The notes: generated by a model from the letters alone, not told the origin. 64,000 nt of DNA from Burkholderia ubonensis (GCF_902833085.1 NZ_CADFEB010000005.1:558001-622000), one strand, 5' to 3'; shown: positions 11,251 through 22,082, counted from the first letter of the stretch. Made by a program: numbers and translations.

Positions 11251-11596
11251 TCGCGGCCCGCAGTCAAATCGGCAGTGGCGCAGCGCAGCAAATATCTCTA
11301 TAATGCCGGCTGCGTCACTTCCGCGCTCGGCCCACTGGCCGAACCGGCCGGACGCCTCGTAGCGTTAAGCTCCAATCCGGTTTAGAACCTGTCCCCTTCC
11401 TGCTTCGGCTCTAGCGGCCGTCAATTATCAGGCTGGCGGCAACGCGTCTCAGCACGCCGCACCCAAAACAGCTTCTAGCCTCATCCGCCTCGTAACCGGC
11501 GGATTGCACCCGTTTTCCGATTTGCTCGTTGAATCCGACAACTTGGGTATGCGCGATTGGCGCCGACGTTTCACCCACTGTGTTTCAAGGATTGTT
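11251..11596 (+). promoter_or_regulatory. Intergenic region / long 5' leader of rhlE
   Basis: These 346 bases contain no convincing gene. A TATAAT hexamer lies at 11298-11303, in the sequence ATCTCTATAATGCC, but I see no good -35 at the right spacing. If it is the -10, the rhlE mRNA would carry a leader of about 285 nucleotides. An in-frame ATG-containing extension (from 11504) also exists, but the ATG at 11597 has the better ribosome site (AAGG). Confidence 0.45.
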
Positions 11597-13135
11597 ATGA
11601 CTTCGAGCATTTCCACCAGCCCTCTCAACGCGACCGCCGACAAGGCGCTCGGTCTCGACGACGCCGCGCAGGCTGCAGCCGCGCCGGCTGCCGACGAGCC
11701 GACCTTCGCGTCGCTCGGGCTGTCGCCGGAGATCGTCTCCGCGCTGCAGGCCGCCGGCTACGAAAAGCCGACGCCGGTCCAGCAGCGCGCGATCCCGGCC
11801 GGCATCGCCGGCCGCGACCTGCTGGTGTCGAGCCCGACCGGTTCGGGCAAGACCGCCGCGTTCATGCTGCCCGCGATCGAGCGCTTCGCGCAGCTCCAGA
11901 AGGCGCAGGCACAGCAGCCGCGCCCGCCGCGCGAGCCGAACAACGGGGACCGCCGCGCCCGCCGTCCGCAGCCGGTCGCGCGCCCGGGCCTGCTCGTGCT
12001 GACGCCGACCCGCGAACTCGCGATGCAGGTCACGACGGCCGCATCGACCTACGGCAAGCACCTGAAGCGCCTGCGCACGGTCAGCATCCTCGGCGGCGTC
12101 GCCTACGGCCAGCAGCTGATGCTGCTCGCGAAGAACCCGGAAATCCTCGTCGCGACCCCGGGCCGCCTGCTCGACCACCTCGAGCGCGGCCGCATCGACC
12201 TGTCCGAGCTGAAGATGCTCGTGCTCGACGAAGCCGACCGCATGCTCGACATGGGCTTCATCGAGGACATCGAGACGATCGTCGACGCGACGCCGGAATC
12301 GCGCCAGACGATGCTGTTCTCGGCCACGCTCGACGGCAAGATCGGTTCGCTGACGAGCCGCCTGCTGAAGGATCCGGAGCGCATCGAGATCCAGCAGCGC
12401 CTCGAGTCGCGCGCGAACATCGCGCAGACCGTGCACTACGTCGACGACCGCGATCACAAGGATCGCCTGCTCGATCACCTGCTGCGCGACAACGCGCTCG
12501 ACCAGGCGATCATCTTCACGGCGACCAAGATCGACGCCGACCAGCTTGCCGGCCGCCTCGCGGACGCAGGCTTCGAGTCGGCCGCGCTGCACGGCGACCT
12601 GCCGCAGGGCGCCCGCAACCGCACGATCCGCGCGCTGCGCGAGCGCCGCGTGCGCGTGCTCGTCGCGACTGACGTCGCGGCGCGCGGCATCGACATCCCG
12701 GGCATCACGCACGTGTTCAACTATGACCTGCCGAAGTTCGCGGAAGACTATGTGCACCGTATCGGCCGTACCGGCCGCGCGGGCCGCTCGGGCATCGCAG
12801 TCAGCCTCGTGCATCATGCCGAGCAAGGCGCGCTGAAGCGCATCGAGCGCTTCGTGCGCTCGCCGCTGCCGGTCAACGTGATCGAAGGCTTCGAGCCGCG
12901 CAAGGCGCCGCCGCGCAACGATCGCGGCAACGGCGGCCGCGGCCGTCCGGGCGGCGGTAACGGCGGCCGTCGTTTCGGCGGCAAGCCGGGCGGCGGTCAC
13001 GGCAACGGCGGCGGCCGCAGCTACGGCGGCGGCAACGGCGGCTGGAGCGGCAAGCCGAGCGGCAGCCGCGACGGCGGCAACCGTCGCAGTGACGGCCAGC
13101 GCGGCGGCCCGCGACGCAGCAATTCGGCGTCGTAA
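11597..13135 (+). CDS. rhlE: DEAD-box ATP-dependent RNA helicase RhlE
   Basis: A 512-residue RNA helicase. All motifs are present in order: the Q-motif region (FASLGLSPEIVSALQAAGY), Walker A SPTGSGKT, PTRELAMQV, DEAD within VLDEADRML, SAT, ATDVAARGIDIPG, and HRIGRTGRAGR. The last 85 residues are a Gly/Arg/Asn-rich tail with repeated RGG-like units, typical of RhlE and giving non-specific RNA binding. A probable role is ribosome maturation and RNA turnover in the cold. A strong intrinsic terminator follows 50 bases downstream. Confidence 0.95.
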   Translation: MTSSISTSPLNATADKALGLDDAAQAAAAPAADEPTFASLGLSPEIVSALQAAGYEKPTPVQQRAIPAGIAGRDLLVSSPTGSGKTAAFMLPAIERFAQLQKAQAQQPRPPREPNNGDRRARRPQPVARPGLLVLTPTRELAMQVTTAASTYGKHLKRLRTVSILGGVAYGQQLMLLAKNPEILVATPGRLLDHLERGRIDLSELKMLVLDEADRMLDMGFIEDIETIVDATPESRQTMLFSATLDGKIGSLTSRLLKDPERIEIQQRLESRANIAQTVHYVDDRDHKDRLLDHLLRDNALDQAIIFTATKIDADQLAGRLADAGFESAALHGDLPQGARNRTIRALRERRVRVLVATDVAARGIDIPGITHVFNYDLPKFAEDYVHRIGRTGRAGRSGIAVSLVHHAEQGALKRIERFVRSPLPVNVIEGFEPRKAPPRNDRGNGGRGRPGGGNGGRRFGGKPGGGHGNGGGRSYGGGNGGWSGKPSGSRDGGNRRSDGQRGGPRRSNSAS

Positions 13136-13186
13136 CGGCGCGCGGGCGGCCTGATCGGCCGCCCGTCACCGGCCCCGCAACACGTA

Positions 13187-13213
13187 ACCGGCGCACCCGC
13201 GCCGGTTTTTTTT
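13187..13213 (+). terminator. Rho-independent terminator of rhlE
   Basis: A perfect 8-bp stem ACCGGCGC / GCGCCGGT with an ACCC loop runs into eight T residues. Confidence 0.92.
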
Positions 13214-13523
13214 CGCCCTCGCCGATATTTCACGATGCGGAAAATTTTTTTGTGTCGTAAAAAATCATGCTGCGCGGCACAACATGTGGCATTGCAGGAT
13301 GGGAAAAAGCATTTCTTATCTCGAAATAAACACCGCAACACATTGATTTATAACAATTAAAAATTTCCACACTTCTTGATAAAGCCCCTGTTTCGCAACC
13401 TGCGATTTGCCTAGACTCTTATATAAGACTTCGCGAAACGGAACCTCACTCCCCGCCTCGCGAATTGCATCACCTTCGTTCGATTCATCCCGATTCAGGC
13501 AAGGCCACGTCAAGGAGCACATC
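13214..13523 (+). promoter_or_regulatory. AT-rich upstream region of aceA
   Basis: 310 bases without a gene and distinctly AT-rich compared with the surroundings, consistent with the control region of isocitrate lyase. A TTATATAAG block lies at 13420-13428 and is a plausible -10 region. Two blocks containing TTTCGCAA (13391-13398) and TTCGCGAAA lie close around it. No regulator can be named from sequence alone. The ribosome site AAGGAG is at 13512-13517. Confidence 0.5.
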
Positions 13524-14831
<1,308 letters not shown>

Positions 14832-14847
14832 GACGCCTCGGCGTCAT

Positions 14848-14885
14848 GCCGACGCCCGCCGCTCATGCGACGGCGCGGCGTCGGC
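14848..14885 (+). terminator. GC-rich stem-loop after aceA
   Basis: Outer stem GCCGACGCC / GGCGTCGGC and inner stem CGCCG / CGGCG with one bulge. No T-run follows, so it may act with Rho or protect the mRNA 3' end rather than terminate on its own. The remaining bases up to the stress-protein gene hold nothing recognisable. Confidence 0.45.
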
Positions 14886-15055
14886 ACCCGAACCGCGAAG
14901 GCGCAGCAGGGGAGGAGACGGCATGCGCGCGGCGGCAGACGCCGCGACGTGCCGCACGGCCTGCGGGCCGCCTACGACAAGACGCGCGCCGGCGCTGCCC
15001 GGCGCGCACTGCTTTCAGCGTCGACCGACCGGCCTGTGCCCGCCGGTCGCCGTGC

Positions 15056-15490
15056 CTACCGATAAACGATCACCGGAATTTTCGTATGGGTCAGTACGCG
15101 CTGCGTCTCGCTGCCGATCAGCAGGCTGCCGAGCCCGCGGCGTCCGTGCGACGCCATGAAGATCACGTCGCAGCCGCCGCGTTCGGCCGCCTCGATGATG
15201 CCGAGATACGGCGACGGATGCACGCTCGTCCAGGTATCGCAGTCGACCCCCGCCTCGCGCGCGGCCGACTCGACCTCGTCGAGATGCGTGCGCGCCTCGC
15301 GTTCGCTGCGCGCCCTGAAATCGGCGGGCGGCTCGATGATCACTTCGGAGAACGGCGAGTACGGATACTGCGGCAGGCACGCATATGCGGTCACGCGCGC
15401 ACCGACGGCCCGGGCGAGATCGATCGCGCCGTCAATGGCCTTCTTCGACAGGTCGGACCCGTCGGTCGGAACGAGGATGTGCTTGAACAT
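15056..15490 (-). CDS. Universal stress protein, UspA family
   Basis: A 144-residue single-domain Usp. It starts MFKHILVPTDGSDLSKKAI and ends with the ATP-binding signature MASHGRRGLGSLLIGSETQ followed by VLTHTKIPVIVYR. The G-x2-G-x9-G(S/T) pattern implies the nucleotide-binding subtype. I use the ATG at 15490 because a strong GAAGGAGGG ribosome site precedes it. It is convergent with aceA and downstream of the LysR gene on the same strand. Confidence 0.93.
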   Translation of the reverse strand: MFKHILVPTDGSDLSKKAIDGAIDLARAVGARVTAYACLPQYPYSPFSEVIIEPPADFRARSEREARTHLDEVESAAREAGVDCDTWTSVHPSPYLGIIEAAERGGCDVIFMASHGRRGLGSLLIGSETQRVLTHTKIPVIVYR

Positions 15491-15643
15491 CGCGCCCTCC
15501 TTCGCCAATCGCACCCCGTGCGCCGCGCGCCCGGCGTGCCTGTTTCGATTGTAGTGTGCGAAAACCGGCCACCGGCCCCGGCAGCGGGTTCGCCCTCATA
15601 TCGGAAACGCGCGGGCGGTGGACGCGGTGAAGATCGACGCATC

Positions 15644-16546
15644 CTACCCCCAATATCCGGGCCGCTCGTAGGTGTGTTTCAGGTAATCGAGGAACAGCCG
15701 CACGCGCAACGGCAAATGCCGGCGCTGCGGGAACACCGCGTGAATGCCGATCGGCGGCGCCGCGAACGCGTCCAGCACGCTGACGAGGCGGCCTGCTGCG
15801 ATGTCGTCGCCGACCTCCCACCACGAGCGCCACGCGAGGCCGTGCCCCGCCAGGCACCACTCGTGCAGGACCGCACCGTCCGAGCATTCCATCGTGCCGC
15901 TCACGCGGATCGACACGACCTTGCCGTCCTCCATGAACGACCAGCCGCGCTGCTGGTTCGCGTTCGCGGCGAGCGCGAGGCAGTTGTGCCGCGCGAGCTC
16001 CGCGAGCGTGGCCGGCGTGCCGCGCCGTGCGAGATAGGCGGGCGCCGCGACGCACACGCGGCGGTTCTCGCCGAGCTTCAGCGACACCAGCGACGAGTCG
16101 GGCAGCTCGCCGAGCCGCACCGCGCAATCGAAGCCCTCGTTGACGAGGTCGACCATCCGGTCGGACAGGTCGAGCGTGACCGACACGTCCGGATGCGCGC
16201 AGCTGAATTCGGGCACGAGCGGCGCGACGTGCCGCCGGCCGAAGCCGGCCGGCGCGGAGATCCGCAGGTGGCCGCTCGCCTTCACGCCGCCTGCGGACAC
16301 GCTCGCCTCCGCGTTCTGCATGTCGTTGATGACGCGCTGGCAATCCTCGAGGAAGGCCGAGCCCTCGAAGGTCAGCGTGAGCTTGCGCGTCGTGCGCACC
16401 AGCAGCTTGACGCCGAGCCGCTCCTCGAGCGCATCCAGGCGGCGGCCGATGATCGCGGGCGCGACCCCTTCCGCGTGCGCGGCCGCCGACAGGCTGCCTT
16501 TCGCCGCGACCGCGGCGAACGTTTCGATCTGTTTGAACCGGTCCAT
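15644..16546 (-). CDS. LysR-family transcriptional regulator
   Basis: A 300-residue LTTR with an N-terminal winged helix-turn-helix (FAAVAAKGSLSAAAHAEGVAP, then LDALEERLGVKLLVRTTR) and a periplasmic-binding-like effector domain. The start MDRFKQIETF is standard for this subfamily. It is divergent from the haloacid dehalogenase gene, which is followed by aceB. The classic LTTR arrangement suggests it controls that pair, possibly linking two-carbon metabolism to an effector. The 157-base divergent region is AT-rich; no clear T-N11-A box could be fixed by eye. Confidence 0.9.
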   Translation of the reverse strand: MDRFKQIETFAAVAAKGSLSAAAHAEGVAPAIIGRRLDALEERLGVKLLVRTTRKLTLTFEGSAFLEDCQRVINDMQNAEASVSAGGVKASGHLRISAPAGFGRRHVAPLVPEFSCAHPDVSVTLDLSDRMVDLVNEGFDCAVRLGELPDSSLVSLKLGENRRVCVAAPAYLARRGTPATLAELARHNCLALAANANQQRGWSFMEDGKVVSIRVSGTMECSDGAVLHEWCLAGHGLAWRSWWEVGDDIAAGRLVSVLDAFAAPPIGIHAVFPQRRHLPLRVRLFLDYLKHTYERPGYWG

Positions 16547-16703
16547 GAATCGGGAGGACGGCCGCAACCGCCCTTCATGTTGACTGAAGCGGCTCCAGAT
16601 TAGGTATATGAAAGTAAAAGATCAAGTGATGTTTAGCGTCTTTTTTGGTACTGACGATCACGAATAAAATCGTTTCCGACCTCTGAAACTGGAGCGCAAG
16701 GCT

Positions 16704-17462
16704 ATGTCGGCCACAACGACACTCTCTCCCAACGCCATCCTCTTCGACGCCTACGGTACGCTGTTCGACGTGCACGCGGTCATGGCCGCGGCGGAGCAGA
16801 TGTTCCCCGGCCACGGGGAACGGCTGTCGCAGCTGTGGCGGCGCAAGCAAATCGAATACTCGCAGCTGCGCACGCTCGCCGATCCGGCCGGCGCGCGCTA
16901 CCGCCCGTTCTGGGACATCACGCACGACGCGTTGCGGTTCGCCGCGCGCGCGCTCGGCCTCACGCTCAACAGCGCCGCCGAGAAGCGCCTGATGGACGAA
17001 TACGCGTGCCTGTCCACCTACCCCGACACGGTGCCCGCGCTGCGCAAGCTGCGCGCGCTCGACCCGCGTCCGCAGCTCGCGATCCTGTCGAACGGCAACC
17101 CGCAGATGCTCGATATCGCGGTGAAGAGCGCCGGCATGAGCGGCCTGTTCGATCGCGTGCTGTCGGTCGACGCGGTGCGCGCGTACAAGCCGTGCCCGGC
17201 CGCCTACGCGCTGGGCACCGACGCGTTCGGGCCGAACCCGCGCGACATCGTGTTCGTGTCGTCGAACGGCTGGGACGTGACGGGCGCCGCCTGGTTCGGC
17301 TACACGACGTTCTGGCTCAACCGCACGGGCGCCCCCGCCGAGGAGCTCGGCGCGCCGCCCGACGGCACCGGCGCCGGCATGGCCGACCTGCTCGCTTTCC
17401 TCGCCACCCCGGCTCCGTCCGGCAGAAGCGCCAGCCGCGCGCGCCCCGGCCCGGGCGCGTAA
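16704..17462 (+). CDS. (S)-2-haloacid dehalogenase, HAD type II
   Basis: A 252-residue HAD hydrolase predicted to convert L-2-haloacids to D-2-hydroxyacids. The nucleophile Asp is in ILFDAYGTLFDVHA (about residue 15). SNGNPQML is motif II, the Lys of AYKPCPAAYALG motif III, and VSSNGWDVTGAAWFGY the C-terminal motif; all match L-2-haloacid dehalogenases. The last 30 residues are Pro/Arg/Ser-rich and probably disordered. Its product from chloroacetate would be glycolate, a glyoxylate precursor, which fits the position before malate synthase; this link is inference. Confidence 0.9.
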   Translation: MSATTTLSPNAILFDAYGTLFDVHAVMAAAEQMFPGHGERLSQLWRRKQIEYSQLRTLADPAGARYRPFWDITHDALRFAARALGLTLNSAAEKRLMDEYACLSTYPDTVPALRKLRALDPRPQLAILSNGNPQMLDIAVKSAGMSGLFDRVLSVDAVRAYKPCPAAYALGTDAFGPNPRDIVFVSSNGWDVTGAAWFGYTTFWLNRTGAPAEELGAPPDGTGAGMADLLAFLATPAPSGRSASRARPGPGA

Positions 17463-17532
17463 CGCTGGCATCGATGCCGGCCACCTCCCCCTTTACCGAA
17501 ACCTCAACTGACCGACCAAGGAGATGAGACTC

Positions 17533-19125
17533 ATGACCACCACGCTCACGCTGCCGCAAGGCATGGCGATTACCGGCGAGATCCGCCCGGGCTACGAAGC
17601 AATCCTGACGCCCGCGGCACTCGAACTCGTCGCGGCGCTGCACCGCACGTTCGAGCCGCGTCGCCAGGCCCTGCTGCAGGCGCGCGTCGAACGCACGAAG
17701 CGCCTGGACGCCGGCGAGCGCCCCGACTTCCTGGCTGATACGAAGGCGATCCGCGAAGGCGACTGGAAGGTCGCGCCGCTGCCCGGCGACCTGCAATGCC
17801 GCCGCGTCGAGATCACCGGCCCCGTCGAGCGCAAGATGATCATCAATGCGCTGAACTCGGGCGCGGATTCGTACATGACGGACTTCGAGGATTCGAACGC
17901 GCCGAGCTGGACGAACCAGATCGACGGCCAGATCAACCTGAAGGACGCGATCCGCCGCACGATTTCGCTCGAGCAGAACGGCAAGTCGTACCAGCTCAAC
18001 GACAAGGTCGCGACGCTGATCGTGCGTCCGCGCGGCTGGCACCTCGACGAAAAGCACGTGACGGTCGACGGCCAGCGCGTGTCGGGCGGCGTCTTCGACT
18101 TCGCGCTGTTCCTGTTCCACAACGCGAAGGAGCTGATCGCGCGCGGCTCGGGCCCGTACTTCTATCTGCCGAAGATGGAAAGCCATCTCGAGGCGCGCCT
18201 GTGGAACGACATCTTCGTCGCCGCGCAGGAACAGGTCGGCATCCCGCGCGGCACGATCCGCGCGACCGTGCTGATCGAGACGATCCTCGCCGCATTCGAA
18301 ATGGACGAGATCCTGTACGAACTGCGCGAGCACAGCTCGGGCCTGAACGCGGGCCGCTGGGACTACATCTTCTCGGCAATCAAGAAGTTCAAGAACGACC
18401 GCGACTTCTGCCTGGCCGACCGCTCGAAGATCACGATGACCGTGCCGTTCATGCGCGCGTACGCGCTGCTGCTGCTGAAGACCTGCCACAAGCGCAACGC
18501 GCCGGCGATCGGCGGGATGAGCGCGCTGATCCCGATCAAGAACGATCCGGAAGCGAACGACAAGGCGATGGGCGGCGTGCGCTCGGACAAGCAGCGCGAT
18601 GCGACCGACGGCTACGACGGCGGCTGGGTCGCGCACCCGGGCCTCGTGCCGATCGCGATGGAGGAATTCGTGAAGGTGCTCGGCGACAAGCCGAACCAGA
18701 TCGGGAAGCAGCGCGACGACGTGCAGATCGAAGGCAAGAACCTGCTCGACTTCCAGCCTGAGGCGCCGATTACCGAAGCCGGCCTGCGCAACAACATCAA
18801 CGTCGGCATCCACTACCTCGGCGCGTGGCTCGACGGCAACGGTTGCGTGCCGATCCACAACCTGATGGAAGACGCGGCGACGGCCGAGATCTCCCGCTCG
18901 CAGGTGTGGCAGTGGATCCGCTCGCCGAAGGGCGTGCTCGACGACGGCCGCAAGGTGACGGCGGAACTGGTGCGCGACTACGCGAAGGCCGAGCTGGAGA
19001 ACGTGAAGCGCTCGGTCGGCGGCAATACGCAGCCGTACGAGCGCGCCGCGGCGATCTTCGAGCAGATGTCGACGTCGGAAGGCTTCACCGAATTCCTGAC
19101 GCTGCCGCTGTACGAGGAAATCTGA
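17533..19125 (+). CDS. aceB: Malate synthase A
   Basis: A 530-residue enzyme that condenses glyoxylate with acetyl-CoA to malate. Conserved blocks are [41 protein letters not shown] and the signature [12 protein letters not shown]. Size places it in the A isoform (about 530 aa), not the 720-aa G isoform. An ATG at 17524 touches the AAGGAG motif directly and is too close, so the ATG at 17533 with a 9-base gap is the start. It follows the haloacid dehalogenase by 70 bases. Confidence 0.97.
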   Translation: MTTTLTLPQGMAITGEIRPGYEAILTPAALELVAALHRTFEPRRQALLQARVERTKRLDAGERPDFLADTKAIREGDWKVAPLPGDLQCRRVEITGPVERKMIINALNSGADSYMTDFEDSNAPSWTNQIDGQINLKDAIRRTISLEQNGKSYQLNDKVATLIVRPRGWHLDEKHVTVDGQRVSGGVFDFALFLFHNAKELIARGSGPYFYLPKMESHLEARLWNDIFVAAQEQVGIPRGTIRATVLIETILAAFEMDEILYELREHSSGLNAGRWDYIFSAIKKFKNDRDFCLADRSKITMTVPFMRAYALLLLKTCHKRNAPAIGGMSALIPIKNDPEANDKAMGGVRSDKQRDATDGYDGGWVAHPGLVPIAMEEFVKVLGDKPNQIGKQRDDVQIEGKNLLDFQPEAPITEAGLRNNINVGIHYLGAWLDGNGCVPIHNLMEDAATAEISRSQVWQWIRSPKGVLDDGRKVTAELVRDYAKAELENVKRSVGGNTQPYERAAAIFEQMSTSEGFTEFLTLPLYEEI

Positions 19126-19147
19126 GCGCGTCGCGACCGCATGAAAA

Positions 19148-19222
19148 CAGCCCGATCAGCGCAAGCCGATCGGGCTGCTTCGGTCAGGCCGTCCGGTTCA
19201 AGCGCCCCGCGGGGCGCTTTTT
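19148..19222 (+). terminator. Two successive stem-loops after aceB
   Basis: First, CAGCCCGATC / GATCGGGCTG (19148-19177). Second, AGCGCCCC / GGGGCGCT followed by TTTTTCC (19201-19222), a good intrinsic terminator. The pair separates aceB from the convergent gene at 19244. Confidence 0.85.
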
Positions 19223-19243
19223 CCTTTGGCGCGGCGCGCCCGC

Positions 19244-19657
19244 TCAGGCGGCTTCGCGCTCGCGCCGATGCTGGACCCAGTCGCCCGACACGATGCGCGG
19301 CTTGTCCGACACCACATGTGCGGCGACCGGGTAATACAGGCACGCGTACTGCCGGCCGCCGAGTTCGACGCTCGCCGTTTCCTGCCTGAACAGGGTGTCG
19401 ACGCCCGGATACACGCGCTCGATCTCGTCGAGCACGGGGACGAGCTGCTCGTCGACTTCATAGACGTCGCCCCAGACGAGCGTCTTCCCGTCCGCCGCCG
19501 CGACCATGCCCGGATACGTGCCGAAATCGTACAGTTCGCCCGGCAGCGCGGCCGCACCGACGAGCGTCGGCGCCGCGATGCCGTGCCGGGCGGCCGCACG
19601 GCCGATATCGTTGGCCTCTCCCGCTCTCAACGTGCCGTAGACGAATACGTGGCGCAT
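19244..19657 (-). CDS. Gamma-glutamylcyclotransferase-like protein (AIG2 fold)
   Basis: A 137-residue cytoplasmic protein beginning MRHVFVYGTLRAGEAN. The VYGTLR motif forms the ligand loop of the family, and EVDEQLVPVLDEIERVYPG supplies the usual catalytic Glu region. Members cleave gamma-glutamyl amino acids or related adducts to 5-oxoproline, but the bacterial substrate is generally unknown. ATG at 19657 was chosen for the family-typical start and a GGAGAAAC ribosome site. rraA lies 35 bases upstream on the same strand, so the two may be co-transcribed. Confidence 0.88.
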   Translation of the reverse strand: MRHVFVYGTLRAGEANDIGRAAARHGIAAPTLVGAAALPGELYDFGTYPGMVAAADGKTLVWGDVYEVDEQLVPVLDEIERVYPGVDTLFRQETASVELGGRQYACLYYPVAAHVVSDKPRIVSGDWVQHRREREAA

Positions 19658-19692
19658 CGTGTTTCTCCTTCTTGGATTCGTGTGTTGCCGTA

Positions 19693-20190
19693 TCAGGTCA
19701 GCGGCGTCGCGCTGACGAGCACGCCGTCCTCGTCGGCGTAGATCCATTCGCCGGGGGCGATTCGCGTGCCGAGCACCGTGACGGGAACGTCCCGTTCACC
19801 GGCCCCGCGTTTGTCGCTCTTGCGCGGATGCGTCGCGAGCGCGAGCACGCCGACGTTGCACGCGCGCAATTCAGCCGAATCGCGCACGCATCCATAGACC
19901 ACGATACCGGCCCAATGGTTCTTCTCGGCGAGCGCGCCGAGGTTGCCGCCGACGAGCGCGCAACGCCGGCTGCCGCCGCCGTCGACGACCAGCACGCGCC
20001 CGGCGCCGTCCTGCTCGAGCGCGGCGCGCACGAGCGTATTGTCCTCGAACAGCTTGAGCGTCGCCGCGGGCCCCGCGAAACGCGCGGCGCCGCCGTACGG
20101 GCGCAGCGCCGGCTCGAGCACGCGCAGGGCGCCGGCCGCGAGCTGGTCTTCGTGGGCGTCGCAGAGGTCGGTCGTTGCAAACGTCGTCAT
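19693..20190 (-). CDS. rraA: RraA family protein (RNase E regulator / HMG-type aldolase fold)
   Basis: A 165-residue protein with the RraA fold. It starts [37 protein letters not shown], then GCVRDSAEL, carry the conserved substrate and metal-binding G-x-R-D motif. [17 protein letters not shown] is typical of true RraA proteins. In E. coli RraA binds and inhibits RNase E; many relatives are 4-hydroxy-4-methyl-2-oxoglutarate aldolases. Sequence alone does not separate the roles. A second, longer RraA-fold gene lies at 47155. Confidence 0.88.
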   Translation of the reverse strand: MTTFATTDLCDAHEDQLAAGALRVLEPALRPYGGAARFAGPAATLKLFEDNTLVRAALEQDGAGRVLVVDGGGSRRCALVGGNLGALAEKNHWAGIVVYGCVRDSAELRACNVGVLALATHPRKSDKRGAGERDVPVTVLGTRIAPGEWIYADEDGVLVSATPLT

Positions 20191-20317
20191 GTCATCGTCT
20201 CCGGTCGCATACAAGGTTCAATCGAACATTGCATTATCGACTGAAAAAAAGCCGCCGCGCGCAGGTGGGCGAGCCTTCTAAAATGACGGCATCGCTGCCG
20301 CGCCATCCGAATTGCCC

Positions 20318-21196
20318 ATGAATCCGTCCGCCCGCGCCGACGAGCCCGCTCATCGCGACACCATCGACATTCCGCCGGAATTCGCGCCGACGCCGGTCCA
20401 CCCGATGCGCGTGCGTGCGCGGCCGGTGCCCGCCGGCGCGCGCATACCGCGTCACACGCACGCATGGGCGCAGCTCGCTTATGCGTCGCGCGGCGTGCTG
20501 CGCATGGCGACGACCGGAACCACGTGGATGGTGCCGCCGTCGCGGGCAATCTGGGTGCCGCCGCACGTAACGCACGAGGTCTTGATCGTCGAGGACGCGT
20601 ACCTGCGCACGCTGTACATCGACGAGTCGATCGTGCCGGGCGGACTCGACGCATGCCGCGTCGTCGAAGTGACGGGGCTGTTGCGCGAGCTGATCGTCGC
20701 GCTCGACGCGCGCGATCTGGGCGCGGCCCGCGAACGCCTGCTCTGCGCACTGGTGCTCGACGAACTGAGCCACGCCGAACCGCTGCCGCTGTCGGTGCCG
20801 ATGCCCGACGAAAAGCGGCTGCGCACGCTGTGCGAAGCGGTGCTCGCGCAACCCGCGCATGCGGAATCGCTGGAGCACTGGGCGAGCGAGGTCGGCGCGA
20901 GCACGCGCACGATTTCACGGCTGTTCAAGCAGGAACTGGGCGTGAGCTTTTCGCAATGGCGCCAGCAGGCGCTGCTCGCGCGCGCGATTCCGCTGCTGAA
21001 CCAGGGGCGCCCGCTGTCGCATATCGCGCGCGAACTCGGCTACCAGAGCCAGAGCGCGTTCTCCGCGATGTTCCGGCGCGCCTTCGGCGAAAGCCCGCGC
21101 GCGTTCATGCTGCGCGGCCACCCGCACGAGGCCGCGGAAGGCATGACGGAAAGCGCCGGACAACCGAACGACGACACGGCGGACCGCCAGCCGTGA
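20318..21196 (+). CDS. AraC-family transcriptional regulator with cupin sensor
   Basis: A 292-residue regulator. The N-terminal cupin (ARIPRHTHAWAQLAYASRG) has the His pair usual for ligand or metal contact. The C-terminal double helix-turn-helix includes VGASTRTISRLFKQELG and HIARELGYQSQSAFSAMFRR. An in-frame TTG two codons upstream is ignored in favour of the ATG at 20318. It is divergent from rraA across 127 bases and may regulate it, or its own transcription; the target is not evident. Confidence 0.9.
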   Translation: MNPSARADEPAHRDTIDIPPEFAPTPVHPMRVRARPVPAGARIPRHTHAWAQLAYASRGVLRMATTGTTWMVPPSRAIWVPPHVTHEVLIVEDAYLRTLYIDESIVPGGLDACRVVEVTGLLRELIVALDARDLGAARERLLCALVLDELSHAEPLPLSVPMPDEKRLRTLCEAVLAQPAHAESLEHWASEVGASTRTISRLFKQELGVSFSQWRQQALLARAIPLLNQGRPLSHIARELGYQSQSAFSAMFRRAFGESPRAFMLRGHPHEAAEGMTESAGQPNDDTADRQP

Positions 21197-21212
21197 CGGC
21201 AGTGCGCGGGCG

Positions 21213-21677
21213 TCAGACCGGCCGCACCATGTGCCGGATCGCGCCGAGCTGCGCGAACCGCGACCCGGTCACGCGATAGCCCATGCGCAGATACAGCCGC
21301 GCGGCGGGATTGTCGACGAACACGCGCAGCTGGAGCTCGCTCAGCCCGCGCGCCCTCGCCCAGCGATGCGACATCTCGAGCAGGTAGGTGCCGGCGCCGT
21401 GTCCGCGATGGCCGGCCGCGATCTGCACGTCGCGGATGTGCAGCGAATCGCCCTCTTCCGTGACGCGGAGCACGCCGATCCGCTCGCCGTCGGCTTCGAG
21501 GATGAAGTTCTCGGACTCGCGCCAGCTCGCGTAGAACAGGTCACTGCGCCACACGAGCCCGTGGCGCTTGTAATAGCCGCCCATGTTGCCGTGCGTCAGC
21601 GCTTCGGCAAACGGAAAATCGCAGGCCTCCGCGGGGCGGAGCTGATACAGGAGTCGCAGGTCGGTGGGATCGAGCAT
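21213..21677 (-). CDS. GNAT family N-acetyltransferase
   Basis: A protein of about 154 residues with the acetyl-CoA site AAGHRGHGAGTYLLE (R/Q-x-x-G-x-G/A) and the C-terminal FVDNPAARLYLRMGY motif of GNAT enzymes. An ATG ten codons upstream (21707) is possible; I prefer MLDPTDLRLLYQL. The acceptor is unknown. It is convergent with the AraC gene and has a 150-base gap to the tRNA operon. Confidence 0.85.
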   Translation of the reverse strand: MLDPTDLRLLYQLRPAEACDFPFAEALTHGNMGGYYKRHGLVWRSDLFYASWRESENFILEADGERIGVLRVTEEGDSLHIRDVQIAAGHRGHGAGTYLLEMSHRWARARGLSELQLRVFVDNPAARLYLRMGYRVTGSRFAQLGAIRHMVRPV

Positions 21678-21794
21678 CGCGCGATGGTCAAGGACGCATC
21701 TCGCCACGATAGCGCAGTCCGGTGCGGATGCAATCGTGATTTGCTCGTATCGCAGTCACGCGCCCGCCAACGGGCGCAACCGAAAACGCAAATG

Positions 21795-21818
21795 AAAAAG
21801 CCCGCACAAGGCGGGCTT
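21795..21818 (-). terminator. Terminator of the tRNA operon
   Basis: Read on the minus strand, AAGCCCGC / GCGGGCTT with a CTTGT loop is followed by a T-run. It lies 11 bases after the last tRNA-Asp. Confidence 0.9.
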
Positions 21819-21828
21819 CTTCATTTTT

Positions 21829-21905
21829 TGGCGGAGCGGACGGGACTCGAACCCGCGACCCCCGGCGTGACAGGCCGGTATTCTAACCGACTGAACTACC
21901 GCTCC
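21829..21905 (-). tRNA. tRNA-Asp (GTC), copy 1
   Basis: 77 bases including an encoded CCA. 5' GGAGCGG pairs with CCGCTCC, and the anticodon loop CTGTCAC holds GTC. T-loop TTCGAGT. Last gene of the operon, followed by the terminator. Confidence 0.98.
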
Positions 21906-21978
21906 AGTCTTGCTGCTTGCCTGGCAGGCGTCGGTTACTTCCTGCCGGCGCATCGTTTGTTCGAACGACGCCGAAATC

Positions 21979-22054
21979 TGGCGTCCCCTAGGGGATTCGA
22001 ACCCCTGTACTCACCGTGAAAGGGTGATGTCCTAGGCCTCTAGACGAAGGGGAC
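21979..22054 (-). tRNA. tRNA-Glu (TTC), copy 1
   Basis: 76 bases with encoded CCA. 5' GTCCCCT pairs with AGGGGAC, and the anticodon TTC is in loop CTTTCAC. Identical in sequence to the other two Glu copies here. Confidence 0.98.
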
Positions 22055-22082
22055 AACGTACTGCTTACATCCTTAATACAAA

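Noticed and set aside
14865-15065. Short frame between aceA and the stress-protein gene
   Set aside because: No ribosome site, no recognisable motif, overlaps hairpin sequence.
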